Shown: one piece after another, positions 12,101 through 24,807 of the stretch
Numbering within the stretch: the stretch's first letter is position 1
Layout: every line of letters begins with the position of its first letter
Source: Stromatinia cepivora
Lineage: Eukaryota > Ascomycota > Leotiomycetes > Helotiales > Sclerotiniaceae
Assembly: GCA_014898415.1 (NCBI GenBank)
Contig: RCTD01000004.1
Coordinates: 1,115,001-1,179,000, forward strand
Length of the DNA stretch: 64,000 bases
Reading direction: 5' to 3'
Notes under the pieces: generated by a model
What the model was told of the DNA's origin: nothing
Database searches by the model: none
Seen by the model: only the letters and a program-made list of their open reading frames with translations
Program-made: the position numbers and the translations under genes

Positions 12101-15100
12101 TATTCTTATTTCGCTTCTCGTATTAACTCCCTCCCCGACGAGAGGCGAGCCATAATTGGATGTGATACGAAAGGATAGACAGTATCTTACCTTTTCAGAG
12201 AAGACTAGTTCAGGTACATTGACTGATCGTTGGTAAGATTTGTTATATCTGACGTATGATGGAATCATAAGGCTGAGGCTTGTGTGAGGTGAAACGGAGA
12301 CCGGGGACGATGAACAAGGCTGAGTACCTACCGATCGGTATGCTGAATGAGGTAATTGGTTGCGCTGTGGCTTCGCTTGAGAGTTGAGGTAGGGGGAAGT
12401 TGAAACTTGGGATGGATAGAATGGATAGAATGGGTAATATGGATCATGCTCACGAGATAGACCACGAGGGTTCAAGGAAAGTGGAGGGGTACATACTGCT
12501 GGATTCGGTAGCGAGGCAATTGAGCACATTGTTGGGGTCGTGGAGATGTGTTCATGTAAGACAAACCATGAATAGACAGACTCTGAGATCTCTGACCCAG
12601 ACCAAGAACTCTATTCCGCACTCCATTCCGCACCATCATTCTCCCCAAAAGTTGAATACATCATTAAACAAAGAAACACTCACCCACGAACATCTGATTA
12701 CACAATTTCATGAAAGGATTCAATGTCGGTTATTCATCAACCTCGCATTTTAACCAATCACCACATCCCATTTATCTCCGTTCGAGTCACAAAATTTCAA
12801 CTTACAAATGGGGACGTATGAGTCTTGCTGGGTACCTGCACTAATCAAATTTCAGAAATGGAATTAAGCTTAACGGAGCTTTGATAAAAGCCGTGTCGGA
12901 ACCAGGAATTTAAAATGCACCCGTTTTCTGTTTACTCATAAAGAATGAAAGGATATGATAATAGAGGCTTAGCTTATTAGCTTATTAATTAAGATTCGAA
13001 ATGCTGGGAATTGATGATTGCCTAAAAGAGGTATGCAATACGTTGAGAGAACCCGAGTCACCGATATGAGTCTTGGTGAAAGGAGAATCGGCCGAATTGA
13101 CCGAGTCGGTGGATATTCAATGTCAAAGATTTCTGCAAACTATGACTGTTCGGCGGATGGGTTGGAAAATTTCATGTGTGCATTTGACTGACAGCTTTTG
13201 CGATGGAAAAAATTAGAGAATGAAATTAAAGATTTATGGGGACCGTTGATAGTGTGAACATGAGGATGAGGGTACGGTATCGTAAAAAGAAAGCTACGAA
13301 AATATTAGCTAGCGATTAGGGAACTCAACCATGTGGAGCGGTCAGGATGGTGATTAACATCAAGGGTTCGGACGGAAGTTGTAGGGAATTTATCTCTCAA
13401 AGAACATCTATGGCAGTGCGGGGACCTAGCTCTATGGTACGAACACCGAGATAGTTACGAGGAGTAGCCGAATATGCAGGGCAGTTTAAGGGCATTTTGA
13501 GGGCATTCATTCATACTCGGAAAATGTTGTATCGGTAAGAAACACCATGGCCCTGTCTTTGCGTAGCTTAACTATGTGCATACCGTGTTTCTGTACCTTA
13601 TGTGTATGAGTCGTCTACATGTTCATACTTGGTCGATGACTATGCATCTTGGCGGGGAGAGGGGAGGTTACGCGGAAACTCGGTGTCGGTGAACTGCCAT
13701 CAAAATAAAGTATCTGAGAATGCGAGTAGCACAAGAGGATCCAAGCCTTTTGAGGTGCAGGAAAGGTGCAGAAAGGCGGAGATCTGAATATGACTGCGGG
13801 CTGCCTGATGAACCACACGTTACTTTAGCCAAAGGTGCACGGTGTGACACTTTCCATGTTACTAAGGTGTATTTTTCTTTGCTGCAGTAGATTATTGATT
13901 ATTGCGATTTTCTGCGATGATTTACTTCAATTTTGCTTGGTTAGGTGCGGATCTAGGAGAAAAGAAAATGATAGAGAGTGGAGTAGTGGAGGAGTAGTTA
14001 AGGTACGAGAAGCACGGGTACGGTGTACCACATTAGAATCTAAGGAAGATTTGTTCGCCAAGTTGCTGCGTAAGGTTTGCTTGAATAGGTAAGAATAAGT
14101 TCAGGCTGCCAACTAACAATATTTTTGAGGCTCGGGCTCGGATTCGGATTCGTGGCAGTGTCGTGGACACGTTTGAACTTTATGGAAATTGGTTTGAGGT
14201 GGGATCAGATCAACAGATTGAACAAATTAAGTTTGATGACTTGTGGTTTTGATGGAGGCTTGCACATACAGAGTACGTACGTATACATATGTTCTGAACA
14301 CCGGGTAGATAAAATGAATGGGCAATGATTAAAATCCTTTGCCGCGTATATCAATATCACACTATCACGCGCAAGACATTTCAAAAGATTTGTTAGATGA
14401 GATGTAGGTGTAGGTTGTCATTATCAAGATGCATGCACCTAAATAAGATGAAACCAAACGATGATTTCTTGTTTTTTATTTTTTATTTTCTTTAAGGTTT
14501 AATTGATGCATGCGGTCTCATCTTAGAGATGAGATGTTTAAAGAACCTGGAATTGTGAATCATGGGGAAATTGTGCCATGTGTTGCTTCGTAACAAGAGT
14601 GTAACAAATGTGTAGATGCCTATGGAGCCAAGGAGATGCCGAGTTTGTCATCAGGAACATTATAGAAAATCGTGGGGATGGAGATATCTTGGATTTGGAC
14701 CGGAGAGAGTAAGTATCTACATAGTAATCAAAGCAACCAATAATTTATTAATGCTTGTATTGATCAGATTACCTAGATTACCTAGATTGCCTAGATAATT
14801 TCGTTGTATCAATAAACCAAGAAAGTATCTAGTAACCAAGAAGAAATAATCCATTTACTCGGCATCTTGGGAATTAAGCCAAGGCCATAAAAGATTCTCC
14901 GGCTTCATGAATTTCTTTCAATCTTTCTCTCCATGATCGTTATCAAAAAAATCATCCAAATTGGCTGGTGGAAATACGATTCGGAGTTGTTGGATTAGTC
15001 AATCAAACAATTTAGTAAGCTGGAGTTTACCAATTCAGTAGATCCGGACCTATCAAGATTACTAATTACCTCTTTTGTCTTAAGAATACCTAGGTACTAG

Positions 15101-15739
15101 GTAGTTATTATTTCTTTATTTACGAGTTATCCGTTCCATCCATCGGCGAAAAAATCATACCGCCTTACCGCTACTACGAAACTACGAAAAGTTTATTACT
15201 AGGATTAGTTTAGTGTCATCAATCCCATCATTCATCATTCATCATTCATCATCTATCATCCATCATCCATGGCTTGGGGTTAATGACCCACCCATCAATG
15301 AAAAGCCTTTAATCCACAACTCCGTTTTGTCCGGATCGCGGTCTTATGAATCAGCCCTTATGTGCTTAATGGGGTTTACTTACCTGGCCATTTACGAAAA
15401 ATCATCTGGATACAAAGACTGCCCGAATTCCTCCTTATGATCATTTATAATTCTTCCATATCCTCATCAATCATAAATAACTTCATAAGAATACATTCAA
15501 CCACCTACTCAAATTCAAACATCACAACTCAAGAATACTTTCTTACCAAGAAGTTTATTCATAAACATTCAATATCCATAACCACCTACAATCAAAAGCC
15601 ATACATACATATCCCGGTTATCACATATCAATCATCATATCAGTCACCGATCCTCGGCTCTCGTCTCAAAAAAAAAAAAAATAACGTTGCCTTGAGTCAT
15701 TCAATACAGTGCAGCATTGCAGCATAAGATTAATACAAA
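9131..15739. other. Long gene-poor interval
   Basis: About 6.6 kb in which no reading frame shows family motifs or a convincing exon chain; short open frames are interrupted and of random composition. It contains a perfect hairpin at 10761-10783, a CATCATT-type repeat at about 15222-15270 and a poly-A tract at about 15668-15680. It may include a long 5' leader or distal control region for the gene at 15740. Confidence 0.4.
10761..10783. repeat. Perfect 10-bp-arm inverted repeat
   Basis: GAATTCCACA is followed by TCA and then TGTGGAATTC, a perfect hairpin with a 3-nt loop. No gene lies nearby and its role is unknown. Confidence 0.6.
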
Positions 15740-16552
15740 ATGTCGAATATTTCTAGAAGTCCTTTTTCCTCCCAAACACCTCAATCACAATCACAATCAT
15801 CATTGAGAAAGAAGATGTCTATTACTCAAACTTACTACCTCGCTCACACTGCTCGAGGTAAGCTTTCTTCGGAAGCTTCCCGAGCAGATCACAACCTTCG
15901 TCTTCTTGTTGGTCATGCAAACCTTCTCGATTCATTGATGCTTGAACTCGCCGAAGCTGAACAAGAGCAAGAAAGCTGGTTCAACCAATCCGTTCGAAAG
16001 GCCACCAAGCAAGAAGATCCAAGACACATCCAATGGGCCGATACTGTTGTCGAAGAACCCGAGGAGGATTGGGAAACATCCGACCTCGATAACGACGATT
16101 CCTCAGATGAAGACAGCGAATACGATTCAGATGAAGAAATGGAAGAGCCATCCATGGCTTCATTGACCCGCGTCCCATCACACAACATGAATGCCCTAGT
16201 CAAAGTCTCATCACGAGAAGTCGAGGAGGATGAAGAGGATTTCGAAGATGATGGTGAGGAAGATTACTCAGGTCTTCAACTTCACCTCACCAAATCACAT
16301 TCCGCATCTCATCCACCAGAACTCGACCACGATTCCGATTCCTCAGAAGATGAATCAATGCCACCATCTCCACCATCCGATGCCCTCCCCAGTTTCTCGG
16401 ATAAACAACAAATCGCTACCACCTCCTATTACAGCAAATCCACTCCATCCCCATCGATACCACAATCCGAACAACAAACCTTCTTCGACGAAGGTTTTTA
16501 TTTACCTCCTCGACAATCACCGGGTTTAATAAGCGCCATTAGCGTTTATTAA
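15740..16552 (+). CDS. Acidic protein of unknown function
   Basis: An intronless 270-aa frame. Residues 26-90 (from MSITQTYYLAHTARGKL through LRLLVGHANLLDSLMLEL) are predicted helical and look like a conserved globular or coiled-coil segment. The rest is strongly acidic and Ser-rich, with runs of Asp/Glu around residues 108-140 and 155-175. Codon composition and a continuous frame support a real gene. A second in-frame ATG at 15815 may be the true start, because the first 25 residues are Ser/Gln-rich and low complexity. I do not recognise a named family. It sits alone, with more than 6 kb without genes on either side, which in fungi often marks a heavily regulated gene; that last point is inference. 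Confidence 0.75.
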   Translation: MSNISRSPFSSQTPQSQSQSSLRKKMSITQTYYLAHTARGKLSSEASRADHNLRLLVGHANLLDSLMLELAEAEQEQESWFNQSVRKATKQEDPRHIQWADTVVEEPEEDWETSDLDNDDSSDEDSEYDSDEEMEEPSMASLTRVPSHNMNALVKVSSREVEEDEEDFEDDGEEDYSGLQLHLTKSHSASHPPELDHDSDSSEDESMPPSPPSDALPSFSDKQQIATTSYYSKSTPSPSIPQSEQQTFFDEGFYLPPRQSPGLISAISVY

Positions 16553-19500
16553 ATCTTCTCCTTGGGATTGTTTTACGAGTTTCGGATTGTATATTACAAA
16601 CATATAATGGGAATTGGATTTGAGCGACAACATCACGAGCGAGCATTGGAGTTTTGGGCATTAAAAAATTGATGGGGGTACGATACAAAAAATACCACAC
16701 GGTTTACCTTTCTTGTTATTTTTTTTTGCGGGGGTTTATTTACGATGGGATGGAATGGAAGGATGAATGGAAGGGAGATTACAGAGATACAGAATGGATA
16801 TTCACACCACTCATGCAGGGACATTGGGAGTTAAAGGGAGAAATTCACATTTCGAATATTTTTTGAGAGAAAGAGGGATCATTTAGCTTATCGGATGATG
16901 CGATAAGGGATGCCGATCAGGGTCATTGATCGATGGATGGATTAGATAACTCCCAACTTTTTCTTGGTTAGGTTGAGCTGTCTAGGAATACCAAATAGCA
17001 TTAGCAAAAATCAAAATATCAAAATGATAGAACTTCAAAACAAATTCTTTTACTCTTCTTGTTTGCTGTGATTGTGAATTATGTACAAATGACTCATTGC
17101 ATAACCAGCACATCCAACGAAAAAAAATAAAAAATTTCTTTTACTTTTTTGGCTGCAGGTCATGGTTACAGCGTTGGATGGATGGATTGTTTTGTTGTCA
17201 GTACTATGCACGCATGAATCATCATCAATCATCTCCTTCCAATCCTAACTCCTTCATCTAGCATTTTACTCGCTTACTCGCCTAATAAGTCCAAGCCTAC
17301 CTAGTAAGTCTAATAAGTCTAAGTCTAAGTCTAAGTCTAAAGTTTTTGATTTTTGATTTGAAATTTGAAATTTTTTATATATGATAAGGATCCGCTTGCT
17401 GCGAGGGAGGTGCGGATTTCGGAAATGTAATATAAGTAAGATATTATAATATTGGAGGAAAAGGGAAGGAGAGTTAAATCCCGATTCCGATGATGGGAAA
17501 ATTTACGGAATAGGTGGATTTGTTGTGAAGCTGCTGGCTGGCTACTCAGAGTGCATGAAAGATTTCTATGTGTGTGAGTGAGTCAATGAGGGAGGGGTTG
17601 GATCATCATGATTTCAAATCTGCTTTTTGCTTTGCTTTATTTTATTGTATGCACTCAGACTCACTGATGCATTAATTCATTGATGCTAGCTAAGTACCTA
17701 GTTTCTAGGTTAATCTTTGAAATCCAAAAGTCTGTAGTTTTGGATTGGTAATGTAGTGGGATTGGAAGGAGTTGTAGACAATGGAATCATTTCGTTATTA
17801 GTAGAAGGAATAGAACTAAAGGCTTTTTTTATTGTGCATCTGGAGATTCTAGATTTTTAGTGAATGGATATGATATGACATAAGACCATCTGGATTTTTG
17901 TAATCAATGAATTAAGAGTGTTCCATACCTATGTATAATGGTTAGAAAAGTGCTTCTACAATATTCATTTACAACATTTTTGTCAAATTCTACTCCGCAC
18001 CGCAGTCCACAATCCGTAATCCGCAATCACAATTCCCACTCCAAGATCACCAGGAACTCCAAAAAAGCCAAGTCGGGGGATTCGGGGTTTGGAATTTCTG
18101 GATGTTTTTTTCAGGAATCAATTATCCGCGGAAACAGAACAGCGCACGAGACTCCGGATTGTGATAATGTGATTGTGAGGGTAAGTAAGCAAGCCTTGTA
18201 TTTTTGTTTTGGTTTCATTTATGAAGTTGTGATTGTTTTATTCAAGATGATGTATGTATGTACAATACAATACAGTACAGTACGGTATGTAGTAAATAAA
18301 AATGAAACGAGACGAAACGCGAGGATGCGGGGCAAATGCGATGGAAATTTGAAGGAAGAAAAATCTGTGAGGGTGGTTGGCAGATTGATGGAGATGAGAT
18401 GGAGAAGGAGATGGAGAATCCGTAATGATTTTCCGCAGGATGCGCCGTTAAGTAAAAGTTCGTATGAAATGGGTACTCGGTCAAGCTTTCATTTATTTCG
18501 AACTATGCTCTTGTCGTGTAAATATTGGGGCAAAGAGCATTGGGTTCATAATTGATAGGTAGGGAGATGAAAGTTCGAATGTGAAAATTTAGATGGAATG
18601 GAGTGAGATGTGTTGGCGAATCTGGCATATACACATACATACATATATACATACACACATACCTACATACATACTGTGCACATACATACAGTAGTATCGA
18701 ATCCATAGTTTGTCGCAATCCTACTAGGTAGGTATGCGAGTACCGGTGAACGGGAAACGTTAATGCTCCATACAGTAGGTTCAAACACACCGTATATTCA
18801 TCGCGTATATATCATCGGAATCTACCTTATATTCCACTCTAATGTAGGGAAATGGAGTGTATTAGCCAACAACGACATCGATGCGATACGGTGAGAAGAA
18901 ACTGGAAGTTGAAATGGTTGGTTGAAAGTGTTTATGTGTTACAGCATGATGGTGGGGTAGATATGGAGGGTCGTGCGATGATTTTTGGGGTCAGATGCGT
19001 GTGTGGATTGTAGTCGGTGAGGGTTTGCACTTTACTCTGTACTGTATCATAACTTACTTGTGATAGAGGGGGTGGGTAATTTCAAATGGGGCATTTTCAT
19101 GTGCTTTGGGTTGATCGTAGGGTACGCTTTGTTCGCATTGTTGTTTATGGATGGTGTTGTATTGATACTCTGTACCTCCTTCGTATGGAATATCAGGGTG
19201 GGTTGGTTGGTGTGAACAAGTTTGGTAAGTGATTTGCTTTTGCGGAGAGAAAGAGCACTTGGATATGGCTCAGCTGCTCCGCTGTATGTGGATAAACATG
19301 AGCCCCAGATATTGATTGAAGTTGATGATAACCACATGTGATGATCATTCACTCCAAACCCCAACTTTTTCACATCTCAGACATACTCCGTACGCAGAAC
19401 CAAAATCTCCATGTCTCAAAATCTCCATGTCTCAAAACTCCCCATCCATCAGGAATCAGGATTTACGGAGTAGGAAGTTTTCATCCGATCAAAATAAAAT

Positions 19501-22500
19501 CGGAAAAGGAGAATAATCTCCGATCACGTGTACATGCAACCGAAATTTCCTCCTCCGACCGCCATTAAAGCATCTCGCTGACAAGTGTACCTGACACACC
19601 TACCTACTTGCGCCCATGTTCCATTGCATAATCTACTTATCTTACCGACCATGAAGATCCATCAATCACAACGTTGAAAAGTCATAAGGCTGAACTTCAC
19701 CTCGGCGAGGAAATATGTAATCTCCGCTTTCAACCAAGGTATCCGGGCACTGACGGCATCGACGGCATTATCGTTTTTTCCGCTGGAAGAGTCACAATAT
19801 TGAATTGCGTTGATGGGTGTGGAAGAGACGGCACGATATGTTTCGGCTTCATCGGAACTTTGTATTAAGAACGAGTTGTTCTCTATACAAATCCTTTCCG
19901 CAACGAAGGAAAGAAATGCATTGTATCCGTCTCGGGACCGATCTCCCCTTAATCACCCGCTCTACCCGAGAAAAGTTCAAGACCCCTACTCTCTCATCTT
20001 ATTCTTGGAATATACTCAAAAAAGCTAGCATCATGTCACCTATAATCAAGCTTCTAGAAAAGAATTACCCATCCCACGAACTACTAGCTGAGATGTGGAG
20101 TTATCTATCCAGCCTTATGGGTTAACCGGTGGCTTATGTCACACCAGAGATGAAAGCCATAGAATACCAAGAGCTTGGTATTCAGGTACAGATTCTCACG
20201 TCTCACGTTCGCCATGTTTCGGTCCTGCCGAGTAAGTTACGGTTTGGATCATTCGATGTGGCTGTGGCTGGGCGGGTGGGAGGGAACGTTGTTGCGATGC
20301 TTATCTTTGGCTGATGTTACGTTGAGTTGGAAATCATTTTGATGTCGTACTATGACATGGTATCTGTTGTGAGTATATGCCGAGCAAATCCTTGGTGGTA
20401 CTTGTATAGGTGATTTATTCGATACATCCGACCGGATAGTTTCCAAGCAAGCATGCATTTTCCAATGGTTGGTTTAATTGCCTAGCGACATGTAGTACGA
20501 ACTTTTCTTACCGTGCAGATAGGACTAGATAATAGAAACGAGAAATTTTGCTGCGCTCCCACCCTAGAGAAGAAGTGCTTTAGTAGTAATACTTTTTACT
20601 CATTATTTCCTCGTGGCTTCCTTATCACAGCACTCACTATTATATTCAGACCGGTTCCGAAGATTCCGATCCCGTGATACACGAAGGAATAAATTGTTGC
20701 ATGTCTTTCTCCACAGGGCTGAAATAGACTTTGAACCACAGGCTTTTTAGTATCCAAGCCACCAACGTTACAGAATAAAGTCTAAAATCTATTCACGTAA
20801 TTATCTTTTTGGGGTAGGATAGCAGGATTTTGAATGGTTATTCTTCTGCGTAATATGTAATCCGGCTTTAGAGATGAAGATGTAGCTATTATGTTACGAT
20901 TAGTCATGCCAACGACACTTATTTCATCGCCATCGGCATCTGGGAGCCAAATAGTAAGGAAACAAAAGTTGAAAATATAAATCATTCCCTTTATTATAAA
21001 TGATGTTATGATAAGCCCTCTCCTTCGTTGGCCGAAAGTTTTATTGCATGTCGCAATAATTGTCATTGTTCTCGAAGTGATTATCACTGTCGTTCCATTG
21101 GCATTCCTATTGTCATTACTATTGTTGTCAATTCTAGCTACTATCACAATTTACATCATTTAGCTTACTCTATCTTTCAGATTACATGTTTCTTGATTAA
21201 ATAGAAAGAAATTACAACATCCTGACGAATGGGCAATGGAAAATGGGAGCGAGGAAGCTGGGTTTATGGTTTCATAATGGAAAAATTATCGAGACGTGAA
21301 TAAGTGCAAAAGTAAAGTGCTTTTTTGGGTAAGGGATAGAATTCGGAGGGGAAGATACGATACTGTGTGGTATAAGGACTATGAGTGCTTGTCGAGATTT
21401 AATATTCATATGTGAATACGTGAATGAATGGATAGATGGATGATACCTCCCTCCCACGAATATTCTTCACAGTTCCGCGCCACAAATATAAGATCTTACT
21501 CTCGAATTTTTTCACTATCAACATGAAGACGTAATTATTGCAGATTCGCCCGATCATTCTACAGATACATCACTCCCCGTATATACTCTAGCTTCGCATC
21601 TCGCATCTCGCATCTCAAATCTCAAATCTCAGAACTTATGGTCCAGTCATCAACCCATCAACCGAAACCAAAACCAATCTACATCAGAACTCGCACGTAA
21701 ATATCGCAGTAATAATCAAAAAATCGAATATTAAAACATATATACACATTATATACACATCAACGCATTCATTACACATAGAAATCCAGAAACAACACTG
21801 TCAACACATGTAGTTTTGCTGGTAACTTAGTAGATACCAAATAATACGCAGCAGCATGCGAGGATTTTATATTTTGGGTACCGTATTCTATTTGTACTGT
21901 AGTATATATACTTAAAGTATGAGACAGATGTGGAAATCGACACGGGCTTGGACGGAATAAGAAAATAGGATAAGGAGCTTGTAGTTCTAGGTAGGAGAAT
22001 GAAAAGGAGATTGAACGTTCTGGGGGAGAGAGACTCCAAAGTCGATAGCAGCGTTGATTCGGTTCTCATCTCACAATTGATTTCACATTTCAAATTTCGC
22101 CGGAGTAATATTTCTTTCCCGAGTAGAACCCCTCAAGATGCAAGTTCAGATATAGAAAGCTAGGTGGTATATATGACGGCTGCCGTGGTTGATGGGGTCA
22201 GCGAACAAAGTAGAGGAATAAGGAATTTAAAAGTCATCGCTTCGTATCTAACGCAAGCACGCACTTCACAAAATAAGTACGAATCAATAATCGAAAGCCA
22301 AGGCAAAGAAATATATGCACATTACTGCTCTATTTTTTCTTCTATTAATAGACATCCTCTACTAATCGGAAATCCCTCTTTAAATGTATGCCGCGACTCA
22401 ATGGTATGTACCATAAAAGACGATCGAAAATCCCATTTGCCTAAGATATATTTGTGGTTGGTTCTTTGACTCGCTAAAGATATTTGGACAAGTAGTTTTC

Positions 22501-22905
22501 CGAATGTACATCTGGAAATGATGAAATGACCGGAATGACTAGATACGCTAGAGTAGATGTACCGAGATGCAGGCTTGAGTGTAAAAAATTGAAAAATGAA
22601 GTCAAAGTTATCGATTGATTCGCATGTTGACTCTGTCCTATATCTTTAGCCAGCAAATAAGATCTAGTCCCATGCTATAACTCTCTTCAGCACCAGGAAA
22701 TATTTCACGATCTTATTCGTCGAGAATCGTTGAAAGACAATTCAACCGCAACGTCCACTGCACTTGGACGAACAGGATCCATGACAAGATTCTCAGGCTA
22801 GGGAGTCGCCATTTTCATGACCCACAACATTTCTTGTGCTACGATGTTTCGCTCATTCGCATGCCCATACATCGTTCCATCTGCACCTCAGTCTATTGAG
22901 GCATT
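16553..22905. other. Long gene-poor interval
   Basis: No gene is supported across about 6.3 kb. Simple repeats occur: (TAAGTC)n at about 17305-17340, (CATA)n at about 18630-18690 and a (CATCTCG)n-like stretch at about 21595-21635. Open frames here, such as 17938-18555, have random composition. Confidence 0.4.
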
Positions 22906-24807
22906 TTATGTCTGTGCTTTCTCCTCAGTGCTTCCACTTTCCTTGTCGTCTAGGCCTAACTCGCTAGCTTTCTCTACAACATCATCTCCACTTCTCTCAA
23001 CATGAGCTGACGGGTCGCTCTCATCTCCTTCTTTCACTCCCTTGTTAAGAGGAGCTTCTAAATTTGCCCAAACACTCGAAGCCTCGGTAGGGCTTCTGGT
23101 TTTGAAGTATGCTTCAGCTGGGACATTTAATGGAGCTTCAACCTTTTCCCCGAAGGTAAATCTCTTAAAGCGTTTTCCGACGGTATACTTGGAATCTAAA
23201 AACTCGAGTCTCTTTTCTTTCTCCTCCTGTCTCTTAGCGGCTACCTCTTTTGCCACTCTGAGTCGCGCTTCTGCTCTCGCAGCCTCCTCCCTGTCAGCTG
23301 CAATAGCTCTTGCCGATTCCCTTGCTCTGTTCTTGACAATTTTTGTGTACTTTTCATGCGTGGGAGTCATGCCCCTTCCATACTTTATGATCCAACCATT
23401 GTCTAAATCAACATTCGTGTCATAACCAAGTTCGACACACCTCAACATAATGGGACGTATATTTGGAGCTCTGACCACTGCCCATAATAAGTTATTTAAC
23501 AAAATCTGATGAGTCAATGCTGGGTCGATGGCTTGCACAACTGCACAAGCTTCCACAAATAAAAGTCTGGCTTCTGTCACTCGTTCTTCAGTTGAAAATA
23601 TTTCACCCATCATACAATTGAACGCAACCGCGAGAGGATAAACGACAGATCGTGTGACCAGTTTCCTCAATTTATATCTTTCTAGTACAGCCCTGCTGAT
23701 AGTTGCCGCGCCAAGTGTAGGTGCTTTGAGTACTCTATCAATGAGATACTTAACTTCTTTCTCTCTCTTTTCCACCTCACCTGGAGTCTGACCATCGTTT
23801 ACAGTTCGTGTGAGTGGCCCTATCGAGAGTTGTGCTCTGAGTAACGGGACGGAGCGAAGCGAATCCCAAAATCCTTCGATAGCGGCTTCACCCATAAACA
23901 TCCCATTAGCACATTCGACGAAATTGGGTCGTTTCGATACATCGGGAAACACTTGGTCGTATAGGCCTTGAACTAGACCAGGATTGTTTCCAATTACCAT
24001 CACCACAGAGGAGGGATGAAGTCTGTCTTTAATATTGCTGAAAAATCTAATCAGATCCCTAGGTCGTTCAGCGAAGATTAAGTGTTCAATAGGATCAGTA
24101 TTGATTTTGGTCAACTGAGTCACAGGCACAGCCTTGATTTCTGACTCTTTTGGCGGTGCCCGAATTTCTGCTACTTGTTCCTTTACCACATCCTTACTCG
24201 CCCTTATTGGGTCACAAAGTGATGAGTGCAATTCGAGAAAATAAGATAGATCATAGACTTTAATATCTGAGATTGGTAATCGTGAAGGCTTCTTCGATTT
24301 CTTCTTCTCTTCAAGGATAGGTCCATTCTCAAGTAGCGAGGGGAGATCGTCGACCGAAAAATCATCTTCATCCAGACCAGTATCCATCAATAGACGTTTG
24401 AACCTTAGGCTTTTGGCAGGAGGAAATGTTTGCTCGGGAACAGTTGATTCCATTGGAAAAGGGAGAACTTCTATGTCGACAGCTCCTATCATGGTTGTGG
24501 CGATGCCATCTCTGATGATTTGAAGCTTGCCTTGGGTATCCACATAATGCTGGATATACTGATTGCGGGGTACCATCAGGGTTATTGGGTTTCTTTTGGG
24601 ATTTGCAGATTGAGCGAGAGCATTGGCAATGAGTGTCTGTAAATGATGTGCACCAGCAATATGTATGCGTTTGCCTCGCGAAATCGTTGAATTGTCTCGT
24701 GACTGTGGTTGGTACAATAGATTTCCGGATTGTCGAAAGTGGACGATTGAGGCTAAAGGCTTTGGCAGCGGTCCAGCGCTCCAGAGGGTCTTAGATGCGA
24801 GGAACAT
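22906..24807 (-). CDS. Ketopantoate reductase-like protein, probably mitochondrial
   Basis: An intronless 633-aa frame. The N-terminus (MFLASKTLWSAGPL..., many Ser/Arg and few acidic residues) looks like a mitochondrial presequence. A Rossmann-like segment follows near residue 47 (RIHIAGAHHLQTLIANAL), then at about 260-300 IEHLIFAERPRDL and SSVVMVIGNNPGLV, which fit the ApbA/PanE N-terminal fold. A C-terminal helical part at about 380-460 (KLVTRSVVYPLAVAFNCMMGE) resembles the KPR C-terminal domain. The last 130 residues are a charged, Ala/Arg/Glu-rich extension. The dinucleotide loop is not a clean GxGxxG, and the catalytic Asn of KPR enzymes appears replaced, so enzyme activity is doubtful. 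Yeast Cbs2, an activator of cytochrome b translation, is a known non-catalytic relative; a similar role here is inference. Confidence 0.75.
   Translation of the reverse strand: MFLASKTLWSAGPLPKPLASIVHFRQSGNLLYQPQSRDNSTISRGKRIHIAGAHHLQTLIANALAQSANPKRNPITLMVPRNQYIQHYVDTQGKLQIIRDGIATTMIGAVDIEVLPFPMESTVPEQTFPPAKSLRFKRLLMDTGLDEDDFSVDDLPSLLENGPILEEKKKSKKPSRLPISDIKVYDLSYFLELHSSLCDPIRASKDVVKEQVAEIRAPPKESEIKAVPVTQLTKINTDPIEHLIFAERPRDLIRFFSNIKDRLHPSSVVMVIGNNPGLVQGLYDQVFPDVSKRPNFVECANGMFMGEAAIEGFWDSLRSVPLLRAQLSIGPLTRTVNDGQTPGEVEKREKEVKYLIDRVLKAPTLGAATISRAVLERYKLRKLVTRSVVYPLAVAFNCMMGEIFSTEERVTEARLLFVEACAVVQAIDPALTHQILLNNLLWAVVRAPNIRPIMLRCVELGYDTNVDLDNGWIIKYGRGMTPTHEKYTKIVKNRARESARAIAADREEAARAEARLRVAKEVAAKRQEEKEKRLEFLDSKYTVGKRFKRFTFGEKVEAPLNVPAEAYFKTRSPTEASSVWANLEAPLNKGVKEGDESDPSAHVERSGDDVVEKASELGLDDKESGSTEEKAQT

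Noticed and set aside
11996..12529. 177-codon minus-strand open frame
   Set aside because: No recognisable domain, low-complexity start caused by a GGATAGAAT repeat; not enough support.
17938..18555. 205-codon plus-strand open frame
   Set aside because: Random composition, no motif, no splice partners; overlaps repeat-rich sequence.
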